From contig NZ_JACXYU010000013.1 of NCBI RefSeq assembly GCF_014779715.1, forward strand, positions 1 through 64,000: 64,000 nucleotides of DNA, read 5' to 3'. Positions 24,714 through 33,327 of this stretch are shown here, in pieces (the stretch's first letter is position 1; each line of letters opens with the position of its first letter). The notes beneath the pieces are model-generated. The model worked only from the letters and a program-made list of their open reading frames with translations, was not told the origin of the DNA and did not search any database. Position numbers and translations under genes: made by a program. Source of the DNA: Streptomyces chumphonensis (GTDB lineage Bacteria > Actinomycetota > Actinomycetes > Streptomycetales > Streptomycetaceae).

Positions 24714-24831
24714 GCGCGGTCCTCTCTCGTGCCGGTCTCCCCGACCGGTCGCGTCCCTCTCCCCGCAGGCTAACGCGCGTGCGCTCGCGGCCCTCCGGGG
24801 CGTCCGGGCGCCGGGGTGTCCGGGGCGGATG

Positions 24832-26820
24832 TCAGCGGGGGACGAGGGTCGTCTCGGTCGCCTTGACGCTCGTCCAGACCGCGCCGCCCTCGGCCAGCCC
24901 GAGTTCGGCCGCCGCCTCGGGGGTGATCTCCGCGACGAGGTCGGGCGCCGCGTCCGAGGCGATCAGGACGCGGAGCCGGCTGCCGAGCGCGGTGATCTCG
25001 CGGACGGTGCCGGGCCACACGTTGCGCGGGCTGCCGCCCGGCCGTTCGCGGTGCACGGACACCGCCTCGGGCGGGATGATCGCGAGCGCCTCGGTGCCGG
25101 GGGCGACGGGTTCGGCGACGACGAGGTGCCCGCCGTCGTCGAGGGCGAGGCCGTCCGGGGTGCCGGTGCCGGGCCAGGCGTTGCGGCCGAGCATCCGCGC
25201 GACCCACGGCGAACGCGGGTGGCGGCCGACCTCGGCGGGTGGCGCGTCCTGGAGGGCCCGCCCCCCGTCCAGCACCAGGACCCGGTCGGCCAGGGAGACG
25301 GCCTCGACGGGGTCGTGGGTGACGATCAGGCAGACCCCGCCGAAGGAGCGCAGGTGGGTGCGGAGCAGGTGCCGCACGTGGGCGCGGGTGGTCTGGTCGA
25401 GCGCGGCGAGGGGTTCGTCGAGCAGCAGGAGCCGGGGGCGGGCGGCGAGCGCGCGGGCCAGCGCGACGCGTCCGGCCTGCCCGCCGGAGAGCTGGGCGGG
25501 TCTGCGGTGGGCCAGGTGGCCGACGTCGAGCCGCTCCAGCCAGGCGCGGGCGGTGCGGCGCGCCTCGGCGCGGCCCGCTCCGTGCGCCCGCAGCCCGTAG
25601 GCGGTGTTGGCCAGGGCGGAGAGGTGGGGGAAGAGGGCGCCGTCCTGCGGCACCCAGGCGACGCCGCGCCGGTGCGGCGGCCGGTCGGTGACGTCGGTGC
25701 CGCCGAGGGTGAGCCGGGCGTGGGCGCGGGGGGTGAGGCCGAGGAGGGCGCGCAGCAGCGTCGTCTTGCCCGCGCCGTTGGGCCCGACGACGGCGAGGGT
25801 CGTGCCGGGTTCGGCGTCCAGGACGAGCCGGGTGAACCCGGTGACGTCGGCGTGCAGAGCCCACCGTTCGCGGGGCGGGGCGGGGGTCGGGGGAGTGGTG
25901 TCCGGGTGCTGCGGTCGCGGCGGCAGGGGTTCGGGTTCGGGGACGGCGGCCCGGCGCCGCGCGGGCGCGGTACCGGCGGCCGTCCACCGGCCGCGCAGGG
26001 CGACGAGCACGGTCATGGCGACGGCGAGGAGCAGCAGGGACACGGACGTCGCGGCCTGCGGCTCCTCCTGGAGCAGCAGGTACACCTCCAGCGGGAGGGT
26101 GCGGGTGACGCCGGGCAGGTTGCCCGCGAAGGTGATGGTGGCGCCGAACTCGCCGAGCGCGCGGGCCCACGTCAGGGCGGCTCCGGCGGCGAGGCCGGGG
26201 GCGACCATGGGCAGGGTCACGGTGGCGAACACGCGCAGCGGGGAGGCGCCCAGGGAGGCGGCCGTCTCCTCGTAGCGGGAGTGCAGCCCGGCGAACGCGC
26301 CTTCGAGGCTGATCACCAGGAACGGCATCGAGACGAACGTCGCCGCGACGACGGCCCCGGTGGTGTGGAAGGGCAGCGTGAGCCCGAAGGTGTCCTCCAG
26401 CCAGGGTCCGAGCAGGCCGCGCCGGCCGAGGCCGAGGAGCAGCGCCACCCCGGCCACCGTGGGGGGCAGCACCATCGGCAGCAGGACCAGGGAGCGGACG
26501 AACGCCTTGCCGGGGAAGGGGACGCGCGCCAGCACCCACGCCAGGGGCACCCCGAGCAGCAGGGAGAGGGCGAGGGCCCAGCCGGACACCAGCAGCGACA
26601 GCCGCACGGCCTCGGCGGTGCCGGGCCGGGTGAGGTGGTCGCCCAGTTCGGCCCACTCGGTGCGGGCGAGGATGCCGACCAGCGGCAGCAGCAGGAACGC
26701 CACGGCGACGAGCGCGGGCAGGGCCAGGGCGATCGGGGCCCGGGGGGTGCGACGCCGTCCCGGGCGGCGGCCGGGCGCGGTGGCCGCCGGGGCGGGGCGC
26801 GGGGGCGGGGAGCTGTTCAC
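24832..26820 (-). CDS. modBC: Fused molybdate ABC transporter permease-ATPase (ModB-ModC)
   Basis: A 662-aa single-chain fusion. Residues 30-270 are the ModB permease with five or six membrane segments and the EAA loop (EETAASLGASPLRVFATVTL). After a Pro/Glu linker, residues 330-550 are the ModC ATPase: Walker A VVGPNGAGKTTLL, signature QLSGGQAGRVALARAL, Walker B RLLLLDEPLAALD, and H-loop IVTHDPVEA. Residues 590-662 form a TOBE/Mop-like molybdate-sensing domain. It imports molybdate (or tungstate) together with ModA, encoded 28 bp upstream. The GTG start at 26820 follows AAGG. Fusion fixes a 1:1 ratio of permease and ATPase. Confidence 0.9.
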   Translation of the reverse strand: MNSSPPPRPAPAATAPGRRPGRRRTPRAPIALALPALVAVAFLLLPLVGILARTEWAELGDHLTRPGTAEAVRLSLLVSGWALALSLLLGVPLAWVLARVPFPGKAFVRSLVLLPMVLPPTVAGVALLLGLGRRGLLGPWLEDTFGLTLPFHTTGAVVAATFVSMPFLVISLEGAFAGLHSRYEETAASLGASPLRVFATVTLPMVAPGLAAGAALTWARALGEFGATITFAGNLPGVTRTLPLEVYLLLQEEPQAATSVSLLLLAVAMTVLVALRGRWTAAGTAPARRRAAVPEPEPLPPRPQHPDTTPPTPAPPRERWALHADVTGFTRLVLDAEPGTTLAVVGPNGAGKTTLLRALLGLTPRAHARLTLGGTDVTDRPPHRRGVAWVPQDGALFPHLSALANTAYGLRAHGAGRAEARRTARAWLERLDVGHLAHRRPAQLSGGQAGRVALARALAARPRLLLLDEPLAALDQTTRAHVRHLLRTHLRSFGGVCLIVTHDPVEAVSLADRVLVLDGGRALQDAPPAEVGRHPRSPWVARMLGRNAWPGTGTPDGLALDDGGHLVVAEPVAPGTEALAIIPPEAVSVHRERPGGSPRNVWPGTVREITALGSRLRVLIASDAAPDLVAEITPEAAAELGLAEGGAVWTSVKATETTLVPR

Positions 26821-26848
26821 GGGCGCGGCCTTGCGGGTCGAGGGCGGC

Positions 26849-27631
26849 TCAGGGCTGCTGGAAGCCGTACTCCGCCAGGATGCGCTGCGCCCGGGGGCCG
26901 CGCAGCCACTCCACGAAGGCGGCGGCCTCCTTCGGGTGCTCGGCGGCGTCCAGCGTGGCGGCCGGGTAGGCGGCGACGGCGTTCTGGGCGTCGGGGATCT
27001 CCACGGCGTCGACCGTGTCGGGGCTCGTGGCGGCGTCCGTGCGGTAGACGAGGCCCGCGTCGGCCTCGCCGAGCGCCACCTTGCTCAGCACCGCGCGCAC
27101 GTTGGGCTCCTCGGACGCCGGTTCGACGTCGATGCCCTGCCGGTCCAGCACGTCCTGCCCGTACGCCCCGACGGGGACCTCGGGCGCCGCGAGGACGACC
27201 GTCAGGTCCGCGTCGGCGAGGTCGGCCAGCGTCTTCACGCCGTGCGGGTTGCCCTCGCCGGTGACGATGACGAGCCGGTTCTCGGCGAAGGTGACGGGTT
27301 CGCCGGCGTCGGCCGCCACGTCGGCCATGCTCTCGGCGCTGGCCGTGGCGATCACGTCGGCCGGAGCGCCCTGCCGGACCTGGGCCGTCAGCTCCTGCGA
27401 CCCGGCGAAGGAGAACGTGACCGTGGTGCCGGGGTGGTCCTCGCTGTAGGCGGCCCCGGCCTGCTCGAAGGCGTCGGTGAGGGAGGAGGCCGCGAGGACG
27501 GTCAGCTCCGTCGTGGCGGCGTCCGCCCCGCCGCCTCCGGCCCCGCAGGCGGCCAGCGGGAGCAGCAGGGCGGCGGCGAGGGCGGACGTGGTGGCCCGGC
27601 GGCGGAGGGCGGAGGGCGGTGCGGCGGGCAT
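26849..27631 (-). CDS. modA: Molybdate-binding lipoprotein ModA
   Basis: A 260-aa periplasmic-type binding protein anchored as a lipoprotein (LLLPLAACG). It begins with ELTVLAASSLTDAFEQAG, the ModA signature whose serines coordinate the oxyanion, followed by FSFAGSQELTAQVRQGAPADV with the second serine and VYRTDA near the C-terminus. It delivers molybdate to the fused transporter downstream. The ATG at 27631 has GAGGAA about 10 nt upstream and was preferred over a GTG at 27649. Confidence 0.92.
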   Translation of the reverse strand: MPAAPPSALRRRATTSALAAALLLPLAACGAGGGGADAATTELTVLAASSLTDAFEQAGAAYSEDHPGTTVTFSFAGSQELTAQVRQGAPADVIATASAESMADVAADAGEPVTFAENRLVIVTGEGNPHGVKTLADLADADLTVVLAAPEVPVGAYGQDVLDRQGIDVEPASEEPNVRAVLSKVALGEADAGLVYRTDAATSPDTVDAVEIPDAQNAVAAYPAATLDAAEHPKEAAAFVEWLRGPRAQRILAEYGFQQP

Positions 27632-27664
27632 GGCGGTGCGGTTCCTCACGGTGGGTGGCGCGGC

Positions 27665-28060
27665 TCAGCCGCGGTCGATGTGCACGCTGGTGGACTTCAC
27701 GCGGGCGGTCGCCCGGACGCCGACCTCCAGGCCGAGTTCCTCGACGGCCTCCCGGGTCAGCAGCGAGACGAGCCGGTGCGGGCCGGCCTGGATCTCCACC
27801 TGGGCCGCGACGTCGCCGAGCGTGACGGCGGTGACGATGCCGGGGAAGGCGTTGCGGGCGGAGGTGTAGGGCGCCTGGTCCTCGCCGTGGCTTCCCTGGC
27901 CGACCTCGACGGCGAAGGCGGCCAGGTCGCGGCCGTCGATGAGGCGGCGTCCGGAGTCGTCGCGGTGGGTCGCGACCCGTCCGGCGTCCGCCCAGCGGCG
28001 CGCGGTGTCGGGGCTGACGCCGAGGAGCCGGGCCGCCTGGCCGATGGTGTAGGACTGCAT
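27665..28060 (-). CDS. HTH-TOBE (Mop) domain molybdenum-responsive protein
   Basis: A 131-aa protein with two parts: an N-terminal MerR/excisionase-like helix-turn-helix (YTIGQAARLLGVSPDTARRW) and a C-terminal Mop/TOBE domain (ARNAFPGIVTAVTLGDVAAQV, ATARVKSTSVHIDRG) of the kind that binds molybdate. It sits directly upstream of modA in the same direction and likely tunes the operon to molybdate supply or stores the ion. It is much smaller than E. coli ModE and has a different DNA-binding head. The ATG at 28060 gives a clean MQSYTIGQ start. Confidence 0.85.
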   Translation of the reverse strand: MQSYTIGQAARLLGVSPDTARRWADAGRVATHRDDSGRRLIDGRDLAAFAVEVGQGSHGEDQAPYTSARNAFPGIVTAVTLGDVAAQVEIQAGPHRLVSLLTREAVEELGLEVGVRATARVKSTSVHIDRG

Positions 28061-28155
28061 GTGCGTCAATCTACGGCCTCATCAGCCGCACCTGCAACCA
28101 TGTTTGGATCTTCACCCTGGCAGATGCGGTACCGACGGGAGGAACGTACGAGAGG

Positions 28156-28470
28156 TCACCGCAGGGAGCGGTCCGCCACCTTCGCCACATGCGCCGCGAA
28201 GACGCGTTCCGCCTCGGGGTCCAGGGAGCGCAGGGCGACCATCGCGGTCAGGATGACGTCGCACAGCTCGCCGCCCACGTCCTCCCAGGTGTGGCTGAAG
28301 CCCTTGCGCGGGTTCTGGCCGAGCGCGCCGATCACCGCCTGGGCCACCTCCCCGGCCTCCTCGCTGACCTTGAGGATGCGCAGCAGCCGCTCCTGCTCCG
28401 GCGGCACCCTGCTCTCCCGCTCCAGCCACGCCAGCAGCTCCGCGACGGTCCGCCAGATGTCCTCGGTCAT
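28156..28470 (-). CDS. MazG-like nucleotide pyrophosphohydrolase
   Basis: A 104-aa all-alpha NTP-pyrophosphatase. KVSEEAGEVAQAVIGALG carries the first ExxE pair and DVGGELCDVILTAMVAL the second E-x-x-D pair that bind magnesium. Short single-domain MazG relatives hydrolyse non-canonical (d)NTPs to monophosphates. Its start overlaps the stop of the upstream regulator gene by 4 bp (ATGA), so the two are translated together. The reason for pairing with an MmyB-type regulator is not known. Confidence 0.82.
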   Translation of the reverse strand: MTEDIWRTVAELLAWLERESRVPPEQERLLRILKVSEEAGEVAQAVIGALGQNPRKGFSHTWEDVGGELCDVILTAMVALRSLDPEAERVFAAHVAKVADRSLR

Positions 28471-29294
28471 CGCCCGTCCTCCGCGTCCGCCGCGTCCGCG
28501 TCCGCCGCGAGGTCCGCGAACCGGCGCGCCGTGGCGTCGTCCAGCGGGTGGAACGACTCGACGGCCAGCTCCGAGAGCGTGACGTCGGCGGGCGCGCCGA
28601 ACGTCGCGATCGTGCTGAACATCGCCAGCTCGCCGCGCGGGCTCCGCAGTCGGACCGGGATCACCACCGGCCCGGCCGCGCCGTCGTGCGCGGTGTCCGC
28701 CGTGCCGGGCGGGCCGTGCGCGGCGACCTCGTCGTACAGCGCGCGCAGCCCGGCGTCGCCGCTCGCCCGCACCTGGCGCAGGAGCCGGCCCAGCAGGTGC
28801 CCGCGCACCTCGTCGGCGTTGACCAGGCGCGGCAGCAGGCCCTCGGGATGCAGGGCCGTCCGGTACATGTTCGCCGGGGGGCCGAGCAGCGCGGGCGGCA
28901 GGCCGGTCAGGAGCCGCCCCATCGCCGCGTTGGCGCTGACGACGTTCCACAGCCGGTCCACGACCACCGCCGGGTGCGGCTCGTGCGCGCCGAGCATGAC
29001 GTCGAGCGCCGACCGGACGGCGGCCATCCCGGCGGCGTCCATCCTCGACTCGTGGAAGGCGGGGGCGTACCCGGCCGCCAGCAGCAGCGTGTTCCGCTCC
29101 CGCAGCGGCACGTCCAGCGTCCCGGCGAGCCGCAGCACCATCGCCCGGCTGGGCCGGGCCCGCCCCGTCTCGACGCACGACACGTGCCGGGCGGAGGAGC
29201 CCGCGTCGAGGGCGAGTTGCAGCTGGCTGAGTCTGCGCCGCTGCCGCCACTCACGCAACAACGTTCCGACCCCGGGCAGTTCAGCGGTCTCCAT
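28467..29294 (-). CDS. XRE-family regulator with MmyB-like ligand-binding domain
   Basis: A 275-aa transcription factor. The N-terminal helix-turn-helix (GTLLREWRQRRRLSQLQLAL, SSARHVSCVETGRARPS) is followed by an MmyB-like domain (PAVVVDRLWNVVSANAAMGR, RLRSPRGELAMFSTIATFGAP), a PAS-like fold reported to bind fatty-acid-like ligands in this family. The start ATG at 29294 gives METAELPGVGTLLREWR. It is divergent from the nuclease-TerD gene and overlaps the MazG gene. Such regulators usually control an adjacent oxidoreductase; none is next to it here. Confidence 0.85.
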   Translation of the reverse strand: METAELPGVGTLLREWRQRRRLSQLQLALDAGSSARHVSCVETGRARPSRAMVLRLAGTLDVPLRERNTLLLAAGYAPAFHESRMDAAGMAAVRSALDVMLGAHEPHPAVVVDRLWNVVSANAAMGRLLTGLPPALLGPPANMYRTALHPEGLLPRLVNADEVRGHLLGRLLRQVRASGDAGLRALYDEVAAHGPPGTADTAHDGAAGPVVIPVRLRSPRGELAMFSTIATFGAPADVTLSELAVESFHPLDDATARRFADLAADADAADAEDGR

Positions 29295-29510
29295 CCGCCA
29301 GAGGGTAGTCAGCTCCGCCGCCCGACGCCGCCACCGCAGACCCGGCGCCTCCTCTGGCGGTGGGGGCTGGCCCCGGCCGCCGCCGGTGCCGTTGGCGGTG
29401 TGCGTACCGGCCGTCACCCACTACAGTCATGCCGTTACCGCTGGTCGTGGGAGTGGCCGGGGCGAGGGCGGGGCACATCGTCGTGCCCTGCGGGGAGGGC
29501 AGGCAGCGGA

Positions 29511-31613
29511 ATGAGCCGTCGTTCGAGCGGGCTGGTCGGCGTGTGGGCCGAGATGCAGCGCCAGCAGCAACGTCAGCAGGTCGCGGCGCAACGGCAGCGG
29601 GTCGCCGACGCCCGGGAGTACGAGCGGCGGCAGCGGGCATGGCAGCGGGAGCAGGCCCGCGCCCACCGGGACCAGCAGGCCGCCTACCGGCGGCAGCGCA
29701 CGGCCGATGCGCAACGACGCACCGACGAGCTGGAGTCGGAGGTCGCCGCGCTGACGGCGCTCCTGGCCAGTGGAGTGCGCACGGCCGCTTTCCGTACGGC
29801 CGCCCTCCGGGAGCCGGAACAGGTCGAGCCGTTCGCTCCCGGCACGCTGGCGCATCCCGTCCCGATGCCGGATCCGGGCGGCTACGCACCGGCCTCCGGG
29901 GGCCGGGTGTTCGGAGCTCAACGCCGGGCCCAGGCCGAGGCCGAGGCCCGCGCCCGCTTCGAACACGACTGGTACGCGGCCCAGGCCGCCGAGGCACAGC
30001 GGCAGACACGGCTGGCGGAGTACCGACGGCAGTACGACCGGTGGGCCGCGCAGCGGCTGGCCGAGATCCGGCAGCACAACGCCACCGTGGAGCGTCTCGG
30101 ACAGGACCTCGCCGCAGGCGGAGCGGAGGCCGTCGTCGAGTACTTCTCCGCCGCCCTGTACGCGTCCGCCGGATGGCCGGACGGCTTTCCCCGGCAGGTG
30201 ACCGCCGCCTACGACGTCGCGGCCCGGCAACTCGTCCTGAGCTGGCAACTCCCCGGCCCCGCCGTGATACCCGCCGTGAAGTCGGTGCGGTACGTGGCGG
30301 GCACGGACACGGAGAAGGAGACCCCGCGCCCCGCCACGCAGCGTCGGGCTCTGTACCGCGACGTGCTGGCCCAGTGCGTCCTTCTCGCCGTCAGGGAGGT
30401 CTTCTCCGCAGACGAGTTCACGACGCTGGACTCCGTCGCGTTGACCGGCTTCGTCGACGAGCACGACCCCGTGACCGGGCGGCAGGGCCAGATCGTTCTG
30501 GCGACCGTGACGGTGTCCCGAGCCGACTTCACCGGGCTCCATCTCGCCCAGGTCAGCGCCGTCGACTGCTTGGTGGACGGTCTCGGCGGCAGCCTCTCCA
30601 CCCGCCCCGACCAGCTCCTCGCGGTACGCCCCGAACGACTTCCCGAGGACGTGGGGCGCGGCGTCGTCTCCCACGGCGACGACGCCGAGCCGGACCTGCA
30701 CGCGATGGACCCGTTCGCGTTCGAAGCGCTGATAGCGGACCTCTTCCGGGCTCGCGGCATGCGGGCCGTCGCGACCAGCCGGTCGGGCGACGGCGGTGTG
30801 GACGTCGAAGCGGTCGATCCGGACCCGATCAGCGGCGGAAAGATCGTCGTGCAGGTCAAGCGCTACCGGAACACCGTGCCTCCCGCCGCCGTGCGCGAAC
30901 TGTTCGGCACGGTGCAGGCCACCGGCGCGATCAAGGGCATTCTCGTCACGACCTCCGGCTTCGGCCCGGGGTCGCGAACCTTCGCCGAGGGGAAGCCGCT
31001 CACCCTGGTCTCCGGCCCGGAACTGGTCGCCCTGCTGCGGGAGAACGGCCTGACCGGACGTCTGGACGACGGCACGGCGGACGCGTGCCGGGCCGACGGT
31101 CCGCCCCCGCCACCACCGGAGTCGCCGGGCGGACACAACCTGCTCGGCCTGTCCTGGTCCGGGAGTGTGGCACTCGACGTATGCGCCCTGGTCTGCGCGG
31201 GCCCGCGCGTCCTCAGCGACGAGCACTTCGTCTTCTACAACAACGCCCGGACGCCCGAGGGCGCCGTCGCGGCGGTGCAGCCGACGGGGTCGGACCGGGC
31301 GAGCCTGCGCGTGGCGTTCGACGAGCTGCCCGCCGCCGCCGACCGGCTGGTGGTGGCCGCCGCCGTCGACCCCGAGTCCGGCCCGCCCGCGGACCTGGCC
31401 GGATTCACCGCGCCGAACCTGCGGCTCAGAGCGGCCGACGGCACGGAGCTGGGCACTCTGGACGTCTCCGACGGCCGACCCGGTGAGACCGCGCTCGTCC
31501 TGGGCTCCTTCCGCCGCCGTGCGAACGGCGACTGGGACTTCGTCCCGGGTGGCCGGGGCTACGCCGGTGGGCTGGAGGCGCTCGTGGCCGATCACGGAGT
31601 GCAGGTGGACTGA
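29511..31613 (+). CDS. Mrr-type restriction endonuclease fused to a TerD domain
   Basis: A 700-aa protein. Residues 12-80 and 140-190 are Gln/Arg/Glu-rich coiled coils; the middle (about 200-390) is unassigned. At about 400-490 lies an Mrr_cat-type nuclease: DPFAFEALIADLFRARGM, then SGDGGVDVEA (catalytic Asp) and KIVVQVKRY (Q-x-K). From about 539 to the end is a TerD domain, HNLLGLSWSGSVALDVCALV with the calcium-site-like DEHFVFYNNARTPEGAV. TerD proteins belong to tellurite/phage/stress systems, and Mrr nucleases cut modified DNA, so a defence or DNA-damage role is plausible. No methyltransferase or other ter gene is adjacent. ATG 29511 has GGGGAGGG about 12 nt upstream. Confidence 0.85.
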   Translation: MSRRSSGLVGVWAEMQRQQQRQQVAAQRQRVADAREYERRQRAWQREQARAHRDQQAAYRRQRTADAQRRTDELESEVAALTALLASGVRTAAFRTAALREPEQVEPFAPGTLAHPVPMPDPGGYAPASGGRVFGAQRRAQAEAEARARFEHDWYAAQAAEAQRQTRLAEYRRQYDRWAAQRLAEIRQHNATVERLGQDLAAGGAEAVVEYFSAALYASAGWPDGFPRQVTAAYDVAARQLVLSWQLPGPAVIPAVKSVRYVAGTDTEKETPRPATQRRALYRDVLAQCVLLAVREVFSADEFTTLDSVALTGFVDEHDPVTGRQGQIVLATVTVSRADFTGLHLAQVSAVDCLVDGLGGSLSTRPDQLLAVRPERLPEDVGRGVVSHGDDAEPDLHAMDPFAFEALIADLFRARGMRAVATSRSGDGGVDVEAVDPDPISGGKIVVQVKRYRNTVPPAAVRELFGTVQATGAIKGILVTTSGFGPGSRTFAEGKPLTLVSGPELVALLRENGLTGRLDDGTADACRADGPPPPPPESPGGHNLLGLSWSGSVALDVCALVCAGPRVLSDEHFVFYNNARTPEGAVAAVQPTGSDRASLRVAFDELPAAADRLVVAAAVDPESGPPADLAGFTAPNLRLRAADGTELGTLDVSDGRPGETALVLGSFRRRANGDWDFVPGGRGYAGGLEALVADHGVQVD

Positions 31614-31700
31614 GCCGCGTCGCCGTGCGGGCGCGGGGTGGGGTGGGGCGTCGTACGGTGGGGAGAGGGGGACGGCCACGCGCGACGGTGAGGAGCACCG

Positions 31701-32096
31701 GTGAGCAGGAGCCCTGATACCGAGCACTGCGTCAGCGTCCACCTGACGGACTGCGGCCACGAGACGGCCAGTGTCGTCTTCGAGGTCCTGCGGGAGGCCT
31801 ACCCGCAGGGGTGCGACGCCGGGCCGGTGCCCGCGCGCGGCACGGCGGAGGCGGAGCACCACGTGGTGTGGTCCTCGACCGTGGACACCGCGACGCCGCG
31901 CACCGACCGGGCCGGTGCCCCGGCGGCGCTGGTGGAGGACGTCCGCGCGGAGATCCACGGCGCCGCCCACCCCGTCCGGCAGGTCAGGGACGCCCTGGCC
32001 GCCGCCTTCGCCACCGAGGACCACGGCACGGTGCCGGGGGAGCACGAGGTCGAGGTCCGCCTGCGGCTCACCGCCACCCACCGCCCGGTCGGCTGA
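31701..32096 (+). CDS. Conserved hypothetical protein
   Basis: A 131-aa acidic soluble protein starting at a GTG preceded by GAGGAG at a 5-nt spacing. It has no signal peptide or membrane segment and no motif I recognise. Its C-terminal half alternates charged and hydrophobic residues (EVEVRLRLTATHRP), suggesting beta strands. It lies 87 bp after the nuclease-TerD gene in the same direction, so it may belong to the same transcript; whether it is an accessory or immunity partner is unknown. Confidence 0.6.
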   Translation: MSRSPDTEHCVSVHLTDCGHETASVVFEVLREAYPQGCDAGPVPARGTAEAEHHVVWSSTVDTATPRTDRAGAPAALVEDVRAEIHGAAHPVRQVRDALAAAFATEDHGTVPGEHEVEVRLRLTATHRPVG

Positions 32097-32106
32097 CCCG
32101 CTGGCC

Positions 32107-32166
32107 TCAGGACCACGCGAGGCGGTAGGCCGCGTGACCGGCTTCGTGCATGCGGTGAACGAAGGA
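32107..32166 (-). pseudogene. 3' remnant of a homologue of the gene at 36984
   Basis: Read leftward, the segment encodes SFVHRMHEAGHAAYRLAWS and a stop, clearly related to the C-terminus of the protein encoded at 36984-37418 (DFSHRLHEAGHEAYCLVWP); about 80 percent of the DNA bases match over the first 58. The homology ends abruptly near the stop of the adjacent HTH gene, so only the last 20 codons survive. Confidence 0.7.
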
Positions 32167-32173
32167 CTCCCTC

Positions 32174-33037
32174 TCACGGCCAGGGGGCGTTCACGGTGTG
32201 GGCCGGGCGGCAGTCGCGGCAGTGGCCGGGGGTGGGGGAGCGGAAGACGCGGCCGCAGTCGCCTCGGCACTCCTGGAACGGGTGGGGTTTCGGTGGTGGG
32301 GGTGTGGTGGTGGTTCGGGGTGGGATGAGGGTGGTGAGGCGGTGTGCGAGGAGACCCGCGGGGGTGCGCAGGGGGTGGGGGAGGTCGGTGGTGAGGGTGG
32401 TGCGGATGGTGCTGAGTGGGGTGCCGCGTTCGAGCCAGGCGGCGACGGCCGGGGTGAGGCGGCGGATGTCGCGTTCGGGGAGGAGGAGGCGGGGGTCGTC
32501 GTGGTGCAGGCTCGCCAGGAGGTCTCCGGCGGTGCGGTGCCGGCCGAGGTTGGTGGTGCGCGGTTCGGGGAGCGGCGGCACTGGCGCAGGTGGGGTGGTG
32601 GGCGGAGGTGGGGCCGGGAGTTCGGCGGGGCCGGGCCTTGGGGCCGGGCGGGGATGATGAGTCGCCGGACGCCGAGGCGGCGGGTTGTCGGGGCGGTGGT
32701 GGCAGAGGGTGCGGGTGACGACGTGGCCGTTGGGGAGGCGGGTGCGGTGGCGGGTGAGGTAGCCGTGGGTCTCCAGTTCGCGGAGGGCGGCGGCGACGCG
32801 CGTCTCCCCTTCGGCGAAACGGGCGGCCAGCGCTTTGATGCCGACCTTCGCGCCTTCGGGGAGTGACTGGATGTGGACGGCGAGACCGATCGCGGTCGCG
32901 GACAGTTCGCGGTGTTGGGCGAGGTGGTTGCCGACCACGGTGAACCGTTCGGTGTGCCGGGCCCGTACGTGGGTGACGCCCGCCCGCGGAACGGCGGACG
33001 GCGTGCGGACCCGGGCGCTAAGCTGCGCCTCAGCCAT
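32174..33037 (-). CDS. Helix-turn-helix protein with C-terminal zinc knuckle
   Basis: A 287-aa protein of a family common in Streptomyces accessory DNA. The N-terminal 110 residues form a winged helix (LSATAIGLAVHIQSLPEGAK, KALAARFAEGETRVAAALRE, THGYLTRHRTRLPNG). A long Pro-rich linker follows, then a helical segment (DIRRLTPAVAAWLERGTPLS) and a four-cysteine motif at the end (CRGDCGRVFRS and HCRDCRP). The ATG at 33037 follows TAGGAG at 7 nt. It resembles replication-initiator-like or plasmid helper regulators, but no other plasmid gene is adjacent. Its coding DNA is strongly C-rich in the linker. Confidence 0.75.
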   Translation of the reverse strand: MAEAQLSARVRTPSAVPRAGVTHVRARHTERFTVVGNHLAQHRELSATAIGLAVHIQSLPEGAKVGIKALAARFAEGETRVAAALRELETHGYLTRHRTRLPNGHVVTRTLCHHRPDNPPPRRPATHHPRPAPRPGPAELPAPPPPTTPPAPVPPLPEPRTTNLGRHRTAGDLLASLHHDDPRLLLPERDIRRLTPAVAAWLERGTPLSTIRTTLTTDLPHPLRTPAGLLAHRLTTLIPPRTTTTPPPPKPHPFQECRGDCGRVFRSPTPGHCRDCRPAHTVNAPWP

Positions 33038-33327
33038 CGGGAAGCTCCTACTTCCTCGGTGGTCAGGCCCTCGATCGGGATGCCAGTCCCGGATCGGGGG
33101 CCGTCGCATGTGTGTGGTTGTGTGATCGTCGCGAGCCTATGCCGGTCAACGGCCGCCCTGTCCAGCCTCTTCGGCGCTCATTCACCCATCCGGGTGCACG
33201 GGGTGAGGGGTGGGTGGGGGGAAGTTCTTTCGCGAAGATCCTTGAAAGCGGTTGGTGTCGGGGGTTGTCGGGTCCTCGTGCGCCGGGACGCGGTTCTCCA
33301 CGACCCGGTGGGCGCGGTGTGGGCGGG

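Noticed and set aside
29427..32270. A long open frame antisense to the nuclease-TerD gene
   Set aside because: Composition is typical of antisense shadows; the plus-strand protein has catalytic motifs and conserved domains.
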